Source of the DNA: Candidatus Pantoea gossypiicola
Lineage (GTDB): Bacteria > Pseudomonadota > Gammaproteobacteria > Enterobacterales > Enterobacteriaceae
DNA: 64,000 bases
Direction: 5' to 3'
Assembly (NCBI RefSeq): GCF_008632075.1
Contig: NZ_VWVM01000011.1
Location: forward strand, 62,001-126,000
In this document: positions 1 through 10,332 of the stretch, piece after piece
Numbering within the stretch: the first letter of the stretch is position 1
Layout of the letters: every line of letters begins with the position of its first letter
Notes under the pieces: model-generated
What the model was told of the DNA's origin: nothing
What the model saw: the letters and a program-made list of their open reading frames with translations, nothing else
The model's database searches: none
Position numbers and translations under genes: made by a program

Positions 1-2
1 GT

Positions 3-3000
3 GTCGCGCTGGGCGCAAAACCCCATCTGGGCCGCAGCAAGGGGCGTCAGATCGTGGTACCGAGCCCCATCCTCAGCCATCTTGATATGCTGCGTTTGCG
101 CGAGCAGACCATCGCACCTTACGCCCGCTTTGAGATGCTCTATGAGCCGGTCATCGGCAAAGATCTGCTGAGCACCACTGCGAACGCGAATGCGCTGGAA
201 AAAGCGATTGATGACCTGGCGCAGCAGGTGGTGGATTTTGCCCGGACGCAGGGCGGCATCGCCGTTCTGACCGACCGCCATATCTCATCAACGCACGCCG
301 CAATCCCGATGCTGCTGGTGGTTTCTGCCATCAACCAGCGCCTGGTGCAGGAAGGTCTGCGTCTGGATGTTTCTCTGGTGGTGGAAAGCGGCCAGAGCAT
401 CTCCTCGCATCACATAGCTGCCACCCTCGGCTTCGGGGCTTCTGCTATCTATCCGCTGGGCGTACAGATGCGTGCAGAGGAAAAATTTGGTGAAGGTGAA
501 GAAGGTAACAAAGCCTTTAAGCGCTATGCCAAAGCCGCCGAAAAAGCCCTGATGAAAACCATGGGCAAAGTCGGTCTCTGTACCGTTGAGAGTTACAGCA
601 GCGGCGAATTCTTTGAGCCTAACTTCCTCAACACCGATGATCCGGTTCTGAAAAAGTATTTCCCGAATATCAAAACCCCTGTGGGTGGCGCAGGCTTCGC
701 AGCCATCGCGGCAATGGCCGTTGACTGGCATCAGAGCGCGCTGAAGATTCAGGGCGAATCTGAAGTGCCCTTGCTGGGCCTGTTCAAAGAGCGTGCAGAA
801 GGCGCGGGTCACTCCTACGGCACCATCGCCGTGCGGACCTTCATCGACATGACCGAAGAGCCGATTCGCTTTGCCGACAAGGCGCGCGAAGAGGACAACT
901 TCATTCGTCTGATGACGCTGGCAAAACTGGATAACGCCTTTGGCATTAAGCCAGAGACCTTTAAAGACAGCAGCTTCGAGCGTATCCCGGATGATGTGAT
1001 CAACAACTTTGCGATTACGGCCGATTACCGTCAGTTCTCAAGCCTGATGTATGAAGAGCGTAAGCGTCGCCCGGCGGCCCTGCGCGACATCCTGACCTTC
1101 CCGGCTGACCTGACCCACATCGACAGCGAAGCGGAGTTCCGCCGTAAGCTTGGACGCTACTCGCTGACCAACAACGGCTTTGCTATTCGTGGCATGGTGT
1201 GTGAAGCAGTGGATGGCAGCCTGAATCACTTTATGCTGCGTCTGACCGATGCGATTGAGGGGCTGAAGCCAGAGAGCGAACGTCTGCAGAACCTGTCTCG
1301 CGCCCTGAAATCCCGCTTTGGCGACGAAATCGAGAGCAGCGATGTGGTGACGGGCGGACTGAAGGTAACCGCATACGGTAAAGCGGCAGATTATCTGTCT
1401 CGTATTTTCACCACCCTGCCCTCACTGCCGCTGAGCGACGTGCAGCCAGCCTGTGAAATTACCCGTACCTTTGCTTCCGGGGCAATGAGCCACGGTGCAC
1501 TGGTCGCCCCGGCTCATGAAGCGGTCGCACACGGCACCAACATGGTCGGCGGCATGAGTAACTGTGGTGAAGGTGGCGAGCATTACTCCCGTCACGGCAC
1601 CATCCGCGCCTCGCGTATCAAACAGCTGGCTTCGGGTCGTTTCGGCGTCTGGGCTGCCTATCTGGCAGATCCGATGCTGGAAGAGCTGGAGATCAAAATT
1701 GGTCAGGGCGCGAAACCTGGCGAAGGTGGTCAGTTACCGGCGGCCAAAGTGACCGTCGAGATTGCTGCGGCCCGTGGCGGTACGCCAGGCGTTGAGCTGG
1801 TCTCCCCGCCGCCGCATCACGATACCTACTCCATCGAAGATCTGGCGCAGCTGATCCACGACTGTAAAGCCGCGCGGGTGCGCGTTATCGTTAAACTGGT
1901 CTCATCTGAAGGCATCGGCACCATCGCGGTTGGCGTGGCTAAAGCGGGCGCAGACGTGATTAACGTCGCGGGTAACACCGGCGGGACCGGCGCGGCGTCG
2001 GTAACCAGCCTGAAATATACCGGACGCGTGGCGGAAATCGGCATCGCTGAAGTCCATCAGGCGCTATGCGCCAACGGCCTGCGCGATAAAGTACAGCTGC
2101 GCTGCTCTGGCGCGCAGCAGACCGGCAGCGACGTGGTGAAATCTGCTCTGCTGGGCGGTGACAGTTTTGAGTTCGGTACAACAGCGCTGATGATGCTGAA
2201 ATGCGTGATGGCGAAAAACTGCAACGTTAAGTGCCCGGCTGGTTTAACCACTAATGCCGAAGCCTTTGATGGCGATCCGCGTCAGCTGGCGCAGTACTTC
2301 CTCAACGTAGCGCATGAAGTGCGTGAGATTCTGGCACGTATGGGCCTGCGTTCCCTGCGTGAGGCGCGTGGCCGGGCCGACCTGCTGCACCTGATGGATC
2401 ACCCGCTGGAAGTGGGCAAACTCGACTTACGCGCCATGCTGACCGTGGTGCCAGAGCTGAAGATCGACAAGCCCGTCTATCTGGAGAAGGACTTTGAGCT
2501 GGATGATGGCTGGATTGAGCAGCTGAAGCTGTCGCTGGTAGAGCAGGGAAATCCTGACGTCGCACTGGGCAACGGCATCGTTCTGAACAACCGCAACAAA
2601 AGTGTGGGCGGCCAGTTAGCGATCGACATTGAACGCATGCTGAACCATGAACTGAGTGTGGCGCAGTTGCAGGCGATGCCTGCGGTGATGACCGACGATC
2701 GCGGCCGCCGTTATCTGGCCCCTGAGAGCGTAAAAATTTCCACCACCGGTTCTGCTGGTCAGTCATTTGGCGCGTTCTGCAACGATGGCATGCAGCTGGC
2801 CCACTACGGCACCTGCAATGATGGCGTCGGCAAGGGACAGTGTGGCGGTGAGCTGATTGTCATGTCGCCGGGCGGCGGCGCGCAGGATGGCGATGGCAAC
2901 GTGCTGATTGGTAACTTTGCGCTGTTTGGCGCGACCGGCGGACGTCTGTTCGTGCAGGGTCAGGCCGGAGACCGCTTCGCGGTGCGTAACTCCGGCGCAA

Positions 3001-3935
3001 CGGCCGTGGTTGAAGGCGTCGGTGACTTCTGCTGCGAATACATGACTAACGGTGCCATTCTTAACCTGGGCACCTTTGGTAAAGGATTTGGCAACGGCAT
3101 GAGCGGCGGCTTTGCTTACCAGTACGATCCGTATGGATCGCTGGCCAGCCACGCCGCAGGTGATTCAGTGCGGTTCGGATCGATTGCCGATCAGGATGAG
3201 ATGGCGCAGGTGCACAAACAGGCCGTGCTGACCATGCTGAACTGGCACCTGGAGGCGACCCAGTCACCGCGTGCTGCCTGGCTGCTGGAGAACTGGGAAA
3301 CAGAGTGCCACCACTTTGTTTACGTGATGCCGCGTTCGCTGCTGCTCTATCAGGATGGCGGCGAGATCCTCAAAGCCAGGAGTCGCAAAGATCTGCTCGA
3401 AGAGCTGTCAACGGCGCTGGCCGGCCATCAGGTAGCGAAATTCAAAGCCGCGTGGCGTCAGGGTAAAACCATCGCCAATGGTGCCGTCCCGGCCTATGGC
3501 GCGACCGATACGCAGGAGATGTTTGTCCTGCTGAACAACTACACCGTGCTGAGCTTTGCTCAGCAACTGGCACTGGCTAAATTGCCGAAAGGCACGCCGG
3601 TTGAAGATGCCGCGGTGGAAAAAGCGGTGCGTAATCTGCTAATGACGGAAGACTTTTCGCTGATCAGCAAGCTGCAACGTCATGCCCGTTCCGCCATCGA
3701 GAGTTACAGCGATGACGAACTGGCGAGTCTGATTGGTACTAAACGTATGTCAGATTACAAAGCGGCACTGACGCAACGTAACATCCGCTCCATGGACAGT
3801 CTGGCGACCTATGGCTGGATCATGTATCAGGATGCCTGTAATCGGGAAGTGCTGGGCCGCCTGCCTGACTTTGAAGAGCTGTTTGCACGTGCGGCATTGC
3901 CGGAAATCGCCGCTGCGGTGGGTAAACTCTCCTGA
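3..3935 (+). CDS. Glutamate synthase large-subunit (GltB-like) paralogue, 5' end outside window
   Basis: The reading frame is open to the left window edge, so the GTG at 54 is not a believable start; about 380 residues, including the class II glutaminase domain, should lie upstream by comparison with E. coli GltB. Visible (numbering from codon 54): GltB central domain (~1-330), FMN/synthase barrel (~460-760) with GQGAKPGEGGQLP and SPPPHHDTYSIEDL, and the GXGXG beta-helix (~890-1090) with DGVGKGQCGGEL. The 3Fe-4S cysteines near residue 718 read C-x5-C-x3-C, one residue shorter than the canonical C-x5-C-x4-C, and the usual DGG before the cluster reads CSGAQQTG. The C-terminus runs about 190 residues beyond E. 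coli GltB. No gltD follows; a CysJ-like flavoprotein does. A divergent paralogue rather than the housekeeping GltB is inferred; the reaction is unproven. Confidence 0.85.
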   Translation, partial: VALGAKPHLGRSKGRQIVVPSPILSHLDMLRLREQTIAPYARFEMLYEPVIGKDLLSTTANANALEKAIDDLAQQVVDFARTQGGIAVLTDRHISSTHAAIPMLLVVSAINQRLVQEGLRLDVSLVVESGQSISSHHIAATLGFGASAIYPLGVQMRAEEKFGEGEEGNKAFKRYAKAAEKALMKTMGKVGLCTVESYSSGEFFEPNFLNTDDPVLKKYFPNIKTPVGGAGFAAIAAMAVDWHQSALKIQGESEVPLLGLFKERAEGAGHSYGTIAVRTFIDMTEEPIRFADKAREEDNFIRLMTLAKLDNAFGIKPETFKDSSFERIPDDVINNFAITADYRQFSSLMYEERKRRPAALRDILTFPADLTHIDSEAEFRRKLGRYSLTNNGFAIRGMVCEAVDGSLNHFMLRLTDAIEGLKPESERLQNLSRALKSRFGDEIESSDVVTGGLKVTAYGKAADYLSRIFTTLPSLPLSDVQPACEITRTFASGAMSHGALVAPAHEAVAHGTNMVGGMSNCGEGGEHYSRHGTIRASRIKQLASGRFGVWAAYLADPMLEELEIKIGQGAKPGEGGQLPAAKVTVEIAAARGGTPGVELVSPPPHHDTYSIEDLAQLIHDCKAARVRVIVKLVSSEGIGTIAVGVAKAGADVINVAGNTGGTGAASVTSLKYTGRVAEIGIAEVHQALCANGLRDKVQLRCSGAQQTGSDVVKSALLGGDSFEFGTTALMMLKCVMAKNCNVKCPAGLTTNAEAFDGDPRQLAQYFLNVAHEVREILARMGLRSLREARGRADLLHLMDHPLEVGKLDLRAMLTVVPELKIDKPVYLEKDFELDDGWIEQLKLSLVEQGNPDVALGNGIVLNNRNKSVGGQLAIDIERMLNHELSVAQLQAMPAVMTDDRGRRYLAPESVKISTTGSAGQSFGAFCNDGMQLAHYGTCNDGVGKGQCGGELIVMSPGGGAQDGDGNVLIGNFALFGATGGRLFVQGQAGDRFAVRNSGATAVVEGVGDFCCEYMTNGAILNLGTFGKGFGNGMSGGFAYQYDPYGSLASHAAGDSVRFGSIADQDEMAQVHKQAVLTMLNWHLEATQSPRAAWLLENWETECHHFVYVMPRSLLLYQDGGEILKARSRKDLLEELSTALAGHQVAKFKAAWRQGKTIANGAVPAYGATDTQEMFVLLNNYTVLSFAQQLALAKLPKGTPVEDAAVEKAVRNLLMTEDFSLISKLQRHARSAIESYSDDELASLIGTKRMSDYKAALTQRNIRSMDSLATYGWIMYQDACNREVLGRLPDFEELFARAALPEIAAAVGKLS

Positions 3936-4120
3936 CAGTGATACTGATCAGGCTGAACTGAATATTATTAATTGATCATTGCCCGGATTAATCGTTGTAC
4001 CGGACAGAGGCAGAACCGCTCTCCCCTGCTGCACATGCTGCGGCGCGGGGAGGCGGAACTGCTTTCAGACCGGAGAACGCCACTGATATCGGGCGAGAAC
4101 GGGATTGAGTAAAAGTACCC

Positions 4121-5878
4121 ATGAAAATTCCTTATATTCCAGAAGATGCACCTTTTAATGGCGATCAGAAATACTGGCTGGCTGGCTTTCTTGCGGGGCT
4201 TCACTCCCGTCTGCTGGTATTAGAAGACAAACAGCAACCCGCCGCGGGTACAGGCGCAGCCGCGACCACGCAACTGCACATTCTGTACGGCTCACAGACC
4301 GGCAACGCCGAAGCACTGGCGCAGACCGCAGCGAAATCTGCCCGTGCGAAAGGGCTGGTGCCCGTGGTGCAGGCGCTGGGCGATGTCGATCTTGACGTAT
4401 TTGCCACCATGCGCCATGTGCTGATTGTCACCTCGACCTATGGCGAAGGTGAAATGCCGGACAACGCACAGCTGTTCTGGGATGCGATCTCTGCCAGTAC
4501 CGCACCGCGTCTGGAGCAGATGCATTTCGCCGTGCTGGCGATTGGCGATACCGGCTACGATGGCTTCTGCCAGGCGGGCAAGTTCATTGATATGCGCCTT
4601 GAGCAGCTGGGTGCGAAACGCGTGGTGGATCGTATTGACTGCGATATCGACTATGAAGAGCCGTCCAGCGAATGGCTGAACAGCTCAATGCCACAGTTTG
4701 CGGCCAGCGCGGGCAGCAGCGGCACTGTGCTGGAGAGTGCGCCTGAAGCACCGGTCATCCCGGGCAGCAACAAATCGAATCCGTATGCTGCCGCGCTAAT
4801 CACCAACAAGCGTTTGTCAGGTGAGCAGTCAGCCAAAGATATTCGTCATTTCGAATTCGACCTGTCGGATAGCGGCCTGAAGTATGAAGCAGGCGATGCG
4901 CTGGGCGTGATTCCGGTCAATGAGCCGTCACTGGTCAGCCTTCTGCTGACGCAGCTCAATGCTGATTACCAGACGCCAGTGCCTGGCTTTGACCGCAGCC
5001 TCGGCGACCTGCTGACCTATCAGTTCGAAATCTCTGAGCCGTCACGCAAGTTAATCGAATGGGTTGGACAGAACACGACCAATCAGGAATTGCGTCATGT
5101 CTTACAGCATGATGATAAAGATGCACTGGGCGTCTGGCTGTGGGGCAAAGATACCCTTGATCTGCTGCAGCTTGAGCTGACGCGCACGCTGGCGGTGCCT
5201 GAGTTTGTTGCCCTGCTGCGCCCGCTGCAGCATCGTGCTTACTCTATTTCATCCAGCTCTAAAGCACACCCTAACCAGGTGCACCTGACCGTTGCCTCGG
5301 TGCGTTATCACAGTGGCGGCCGTAATCGCGGTGGCGTCTGCTCGACCTATCTGGCCGAGCGCGTGCGTCGTGGTGAGAAGCCCGCTATCTTTATCTCACC
5401 CAATAAATCGTTCCGCGTGCCTGCTAACAACAGCGCACCGCTGATCATGGTGGGACCAGGTACGGGTATTGCTCCATTCCGTGCCTTCCTGCAGGAGCGC
5501 CAGGCAACCGGCGCGCAGGGGAAAAACTGGCTGTTCTTCGGCGATCAGCATCAGGAACATGACTTTATCTATCAGGATGAATTACTTGCCTGGCGGGATA
5601 ACGGCTTGCTGACGCGTCTGGATCTGGCGTTCTCGCGCGATCAGGAGAAGAAAATCTACGTACAGAGCCGGATGCTGGAACAGGGCGCAGAGCTTTATGC
5701 GTGGCTGCAGGAAGGGGCGTACTTCTACGTCTGTGGCGATGCCTCACGTATGGCGAAGGATGTGGATAATGCGCTGTATGAAGTGGTTCGTCAGTTTGGT
5801 GGTCTCTCTACCGAGCGTGCTGCGGACTACGTCGATCAGCTGAAGAAAGAGAAACGCTACCTGCGCGACGTCTACTAA
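4121..5878 (+). CDS. CysJ-like NADPH diflavin reductase paired with the GltB-like gene
   Basis: A 585-residue diflavin reductase that should move electrons from NADPH through FAD and FMN to a partner enzyme. The FMN flavodoxin-like domain (~50-195) has SQTGNAEALAQ, STYGEGEMPDNA and IGDTGYDGFCQAGKF. The FAD/NADPH reductase half (~220-585) has RAYSISSS, GGVCSTYLAERV, GPGTGIAPFRAFLQER and the CysJ-type C-terminus YLRDVY. It resembles E. coli CysJ over its whole length, but there is no cysI or cysH beside it. It starts 185 bp after the GltB-like gene on the same strand and a terminator follows directly, so the two probably form one unit. I infer that it replaces GltD as electron donor for the GltB-like protein; a second sulfite reductase flavoprotein is the alternative. 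Confidence 0.85.
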   Translation: MKIPYIPEDAPFNGDQKYWLAGFLAGLHSRLLVLEDKQQPAAGTGAAATTQLHILYGSQTGNAEALAQTAAKSARAKGLVPVVQALGDVDLDVFATMRHVLIVTSTYGEGEMPDNAQLFWDAISASTAPRLEQMHFAVLAIGDTGYDGFCQAGKFIDMRLEQLGAKRVVDRIDCDIDYEEPSSEWLNSSMPQFAASAGSSGTVLESAPEAPVIPGSNKSNPYAAALITNKRLSGEQSAKDIRHFEFDLSDSGLKYEAGDALGVIPVNEPSLVSLLLTQLNADYQTPVPGFDRSLGDLLTYQFEISEPSRKLIEWVGQNTTNQELRHVLQHDDKDALGVWLWGKDTLDLLQLELTRTLAVPEFVALLRPLQHRAYSISSSSKAHPNQVHLTVASVRYHSGGRNRGGVCSTYLAERVRRGEKPAIFISPNKSFRVPANNSAPLIMVGPGTGIAPFRAFLQERQATGAQGKNWLFFGDQHQEHDFIYQDELLAWRDNGLLTRLDLAFSRDQEKKIYVQSRMLEQGAELYAWLQEGAYFYVCGDASRMAKDVDNALYEVVRQFGGLSTERAADYVDQLKKEKRYLRDVY

Positions 5879-5894
5879 TCGCGAAGGTCTGCTG

Positions 5895-5929
5895 AAAAAT
5901 CCGGCTTGCGCAGGCAGCCGGATTTTTTT
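5895..5929 (+). terminator. Rho-independent terminator of the gltB-like/cysJ-like unit
   Basis: The stem ATCCGGCT / AGCCGGAT is followed by seven T residues, 17 bp after the stop codon of the diflavin reductase gene. Confidence 0.85.
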
Positions 5930-5942
5930 ATGGCTGACAGGC

Positions 5943-5972
5943 AAAAAAATACCCGCCGGATGGGCGGGTATT
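5943..5972 (-). terminator. Rho-independent terminator of sspA-sspB
   Basis: A ten-base stem AATACCCGCC / GGCGGGTATT with a five-base loop; read on the minus strand it is followed by a run of T residues (the A tract at 5943-5949). It lies just beyond the sspB stop. Confidence 0.85.
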
Positions 5973-5988
5973 CGCTGTTATGTCACGG

Positions 5989-6474
5989 CTATTTCACGAC
6001 GCGCAGTGAAGGCCGTCCGCCACGTGGCGGTGGATCGTCATCAGGCGGTGTCTCGTCATCGCTGGCGTCGTCAGGACGATCGCCATCAATCACTGACATC
6101 ATGGTCTCTTCCTGACCCTCTGATGCCTCCTGCATACCCAGCTCGTAAGCCGGTTCCGGTTCAAACATCGTGCCGGCACCGTTTTCACGTGCATAGATCG
6201 CCAGAATCGCCGCCATCGGCACGTTAACCTGGCGAGGAACGCCACCAAAGCGGGCGTTGAACGACACCTGATCATTGGCCAGGTCGAGGTTACCGACAGC
6301 GCGTGGCGCAATGTTCAGGACAATCTGACCATCACGCGCATACTCCAGCGGCACCTGCACACCCGGCAGATTAATGTCGACCACCAGATGCGGCGTCAGC
6401 TGGTTGTCGAGCAACCAGTCATAGAAGGCGCGCAGCAGATAGGGACGACGTGCAGTAAGTTGCGACATTTCCAT
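5989..6474 (-). CDS. sspB: ClpXP protease specificity-enhancing factor SspB
   Basis: Adaptor that tethers ssrA-tagged and other substrates to ClpX. The 161-residue protein follows E. coli SspB closely: N-terminal substrate-binding domain (~1-115, with RRPYLLRAFYDWLLDNQLTP and NIAPRAVGNLDLANDQVSFN), an acidic proline-rich linker, and the ClpX-binding tail ending RGGRPSLRVVK. The start codon lies 3 bp after the sspA stop, so the two genes are cotranscribed. The linker differs from E. coli in length and sequence, as is usual in this family. Confidence 0.97.
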   Translation of the reverse strand: MEMSQLTARRPYLLRAFYDWLLDNQLTPHLVVDINLPGVQVPLEYARDGQIVLNIAPRAVGNLDLANDQVSFNARFGGVPRQVNVPMAAILAIYARENGAGTMFEPEPAYELGMQEASEGQEETMMSVIDGDRPDDASDDETPPDDDPPPRGGRPSLRVVK

Positions 6475-6477
6475 ACG

Positions 6478-7119
6478 TTAAGCCCGGGCTTGCAGGCGCA
6501 TTTCACGTTCAGCTTCAGTTAATGAAGCAAGGAAAGAGTCACGCTCAAATACGCGGTTCATGTAACCTTTCAGCTCTTTTGAACCCGAGCCGATGAGATC
6601 GATGCCCATAGAAGGCAGACGCCATAACAGCGGTGCCAGGTAGCAATCGACCAGACTGAACTCTTCACTCATAAAGTAAGGCGTACGGCCAAACAGTGGC
6701 GCGATGGCCAGCAGCTCTTCACGCAGTTGCTTGCGTGCGGCTTCGGCTTCCTGACCCGTGCTGTTCTCGACCTTCCGCATCAGGCTGTACCAGTCCTGCT
6801 CGATACGATGCATCATCAGGCGGCTGTCACCACGGGCAACCGGATAAACCGGCATCAGTGGAGGATGCGGAAAGCGCTCATCCAGATATTCCATGATGAT
6901 GCGTGATTCATACAGCGTCAGCTCACGATCTACCAGCGTTGGTACCGTGCGATACGGATTGAGGTCAATCAGATCCTGCGGCAGGTTATCCATTTCGACC
7001 TGCTCGATCTCTACGCTGACACCCTTCTCCGCCAGGACGATACGAACCTGATGGCTGAAAATGTCAGTAGGACCAGAAAACAGCGTCATTACCGAACGTT
7101 TGTTGGCAGCGACAGCCAT
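6478..7119 (-). CDS. sspA: Stringent starvation protein A
   Basis: RNA-polymerase-associated protein with a glutathione-transferase fold, acting in stationary-phase and acid responses. The 213 residues match E. coli SspA from MAVAANKRSVMTLFSGPTD to the end, with the thioredoxin-like domain (~10-85) and an all-helical C-terminal domain. I set the start at the ATG ending at 7119, not the one four codons upstream, because GGAGG at 7125-7129 is correctly spaced for it and the N-terminus then matches the family. It is the first gene of sspA-sspB, about 330 bp after rpsI. Confidence 0.97.
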   Translation of the reverse strand: MAVAANKRSVMTLFSGPTDIFSHQVRIVLAEKGVSVEIEQVEMDNLPQDLIDLNPYRTVPTLVDRELTLYESRIIMEYLDERFPHPPLMPVYPVARGDSRLMMHRIEQDWYSLMRKVENSTGQEAEAARKQLREELLAIAPLFGRTPYFMSEEFSLVDCYLAPLLWRLPSMGIDLIGSGSKELKGYMNRVFERDSFLASLTEAEREMRLQARA

Positions 7120-7392
7120 GAAAACCTCCAAGTTTGTTCACAAAAAGATACTGCGAATAGCCAACCACACGGCGATTCACCAGCTTATCGAACTCGCACG
7201 CAACCTGGTTAGCCGCGTCACAGATACTGACGCCCCGACAGTGGGAAGGCGCATAACGCACCGGCCTGCGGGCGCAAAGTGACACAGAGTTTACCAGATT
7301 TTAGGCTGCTTGTGGGCGAGTAATGAATCTTTGCAGGTAAATTGAGCGCGACGTTACGGTTTTCGCGGGGAAGTCGTGGGAGGAGAGAAAAT

Positions 7393-7418
7393 AAAAAACC
7401 CGCCGAAGCGGGTTTTTT
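7393..7418 (-). terminator. Rho-independent terminator of rplM-rpsI
   Basis: A perfect stem AAAACCCGC / GCGGGTTTT with a T run on both sides, about 30 bp beyond the rpsI stop. The rest of 7120-7450 should hold the sspA promoter; I see no other gene or clear element there. Confidence 0.88.
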
Positions 7419-7450
7419 GAGCCAATTGCCACAGCCGGAGCTGCAAACAA

Positions 7451-8335
<885 letters not shown>

Positions 8336-8455
8336 TTAAGTAAACGAATGAGGCTCACACGACCATTTTGACCAGCAAGCCACCCCTTCGGATAGAGTTA
8401 CTGGAACACAGAGGATTTGGGAAAAAAATCCTTTGCTGTAACGTGGGGTCGCAAG

Positions 8456-8484
8456 ATTATAGAGAAGTCGGTTACAAAAATCGA
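8456..8484 (-). promoter_or_regulatory. Probable promoter of rplM-rpsI
   Basis: On the minus strand a perfect -10 TATAAT (plus-strand ATTATA at 8456-8461) lies about 170 nt upstream of the rplM start; the -35 is weak (TTCGAT-like, 18-bp spacer). The region 8288-8514 otherwise holds only the leader. Confidence 0.55.
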
Positions 8485-8514
8485 ACCCTATTTCGGTATT
8501 TATCCTGTTTATTC

Positions 8515-9642
8515 TCACGGCAGGTGCGGTAAGCGCAGATACTCTTCGCTCTGCATCTCCTGAAGTCGCGATAAACAGCGCTGGTATTCAAATTTCAGTC
8601 GCGTGCCCTGATAAATCTCGGTCAGTGACGTTTCCGCCGCGACCACTAGCTTCACATGACGTTCATAGAACTCATCGACCAGCGCCAGGAAACGGCGCGC
8701 CTGATCTTCGGTTTTGTAGATCATCACCGGCACGTCATAGAGCAGCACGCTGTGAAAACGGCGCGACAGCGCAATGTAGTCATGCTGGCTGCGGCCCTCT
8801 CCACACAGGGTCGTGAAATTAATCGCCAGTACGCCTTCGCTGACGCCCAGCGTCGGCATCTGGCGATGATTAATTTCCAGAACCGGTGCCGCTTCAGGCT
8901 GACTTCCTGACAATGCTTTGAACATCCGGCCCATCTCGGCATGCGTCTCTGCGTTGAGCGGGAAGTTCCACAGATGTGCGGAGGTCAGCGTGCGTAACCG
9001 GTAGTCGATACCGGCATCCACGTTCATCACATCACAGTGCCGTTTTATCTGCTCAATCGCAGGCAGGAAGCGCGCGCGTTGCAAACCATTGCGATAGAGA
9101 TCGTCCGGCGGAATGTTCGAGGTGGCGACCAGCGCAATACCGCGTTCAAACAGCGCTTCCATTAGCGTGCCCAGCAGCATGGCATCGGTGATATCGGAGA
9201 CAAAAAACTCATCAAAACAGAGGATGTCGGTTTCGGCTTTGAATTTGTCCGCCACAATTAGCAACGGATCGCTCTGGCCCTGAAGCTGCGTAAGTTCTTC
9301 GTGTACCCGCAGCATAAAGCGGTGGAAGTGCAGACGCAGTTTGCGATCGCCAGGAATAGACTGAAAAAAGAGATCCATAACCCAGGTCTTACCGCGACCA
9401 ACACCGCCCCACATATAGAGCCCGCGAACCGGTTGTATCGTCTCGTTTTTCTCTTTGCCAATCAATTTAGAGAGGCGACCCAGCAGGCCGGATGAGGAAG
9501 GCGCGGCGGATTGTTGCCGGGCAACCAGCGCCTGCTGCAGCGCGTCTAAACGGGTAATCGCTTCACGTTGTACGTCATCGGGCCTGAATTCGCCCTGCGA
9601 CAGCGCCTGCTCATAGCGTGCAAGCGGAGTTGAGGTTTGCAT
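8515..9642 (-). CDS. zapE: Cell division ATPase ZapE (AFG1-like)
   Basis: P-loop ATPase of the AFG1 family that modulates FtsZ ring stability late in division. The 375-residue length is normal. Walker A GGVGRGKT is at residues 79-86; Walker B is in ILCFDEFFV, followed by SDITDAMLL and the ATSNIPPDDLY sensor segment. Divergent from zapG across about 180 bp, as in E. coli. Confidence 0.96.
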   Translation of the reverse strand: MQTSTPLARYEQALSQGEFRPDDVQREAITRLDALQQALVARQQSAAPSSSGLLGRLSKLIGKEKNETIQPVRGLYMWGGVGRGKTWVMDLFFQSIPGDRKLRLHFHRFMLRVHEELTQLQGQSDPLLIVADKFKAETDILCFDEFFVSDITDAMLLGTLMEALFERGIALVATSNIPPDDLYRNGLQRARFLPAIEQIKRHCDVMNVDAGIDYRLRTLTSAHLWNFPLNAETHAEMGRMFKALSGSQPEAAPVLEINHRQMPTLGVSEGVLAINFTTLCGEGRSQHDYIALSRRFHSVLLYDVPVMIYKTEDQARRFLALVDEFYERHVKLVVAAETSLTEIYQGTRLKFEYQRCLSRLQEMQSEEYLRLPHLP

Positions 9643-9820
9643 TATTGTTTCAAAGTCCCTGAATGGTGTCTGATTGATACCACGGTTGCTGAAAAAAAGG
9701 CCGTTCTACACTAAGCCATGCAGCTCCGGAGTTCCACATCCATAAGATTAACGGTTATAGTGACTGTTATTGAAGTGGTGCAATGCCCTACGGAACAATG
9801 GAAATAACACGGGAGTCATT

Positions 9821-10222
9821 ATGACCTGGGAATACGGGCTAATTGGTTTAGTGGTAGGTATTATTGTCGGCGCAGTCGCCATGCGTTTTGGCAACAAAAA
9901 ACTGCGTGAGCAGCGCAGCATGCAGTACGAGCTGGAAAAATCGAAAGCGGAGCTGGCTGACTATCGCGAAGAGCTGACCAACCACTTCGCGCAGAGCGCG
10001 GAGCTGCTGGACAACATGGCGCGTGACTATCGTCAGCTCTATCAGCACATGGCAAAAGGCTCGAATGACCTGCTGCCAAATCTGCCTGGCCAGAAAAATC
10101 CGTTTGCCTATCAGCTGACTGAAGCTGAAGCGGACAACGATCAGGTGCCGGTGCAGATGCCGCGCGACTATTCTGAAGGCGCATCCGGTTTACTGCGTGG
10201 CGAGCGCCCTGCCCGCGACTAA
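9821..10222 (+). CDS. zapG: Z-ring-associated protein ZapG (YhcB, DUF1043)
   Basis: 133-residue inner-membrane protein linked to envelope synthesis and division. It has one N-terminal transmembrane helix (YGLIGLVVGIIVGAVAMRF), a long coiled coil rich in Lys, Glu and Gln (~25-85), and the conserved tail PRDYSEGASGLLR. The start at 9821 is preceded by GGGAG at about 8 nt and gives the E. coli N-terminus MTWEY; the upstream in-frame extension is not conserved. Confidence 0.96.
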   Translation: MTWEYGLIGLVVGIIVGAVAMRFGNKKLREQRSMQYELEKSKAELADYREELTNHFAQSAELLDNMARDYRQLYQHMAKGSNDLLPNLPGQKNPFAYQLTEAEADNDQVPVQMPRDYSEGASGLLRGERPARD

Positions 10223-10230
10223 TCTTTTTG

Positions 10231-10251
10231 GGGCGCAGACTGTCTGCGCCC
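10231..10251. other. Stem-loop after zapG
   Basis: A perfect nine-base inverted repeat GGGCGCAGA / TCTGCGCCC with a three-base loop, without a T tract. It may be an RNA-stabilising or weak termination structure between zapG and degQ. Confidence 0.5.
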
Positions 10252-10332
10252 ACTGAATTTGCGAACCCTGACCGCAAACGACTGTCACACTTACTAATTC
10301 CTCCCACCTTTTGCAGCGAGAGCGTTGTAGCA

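Noticed and set aside
4121..5878. Calling this the assimilatory cysJ
   Set aside because: No cysI or cysH is adjacent and the neighbour is GltB-like, so the canonical name would mislead.
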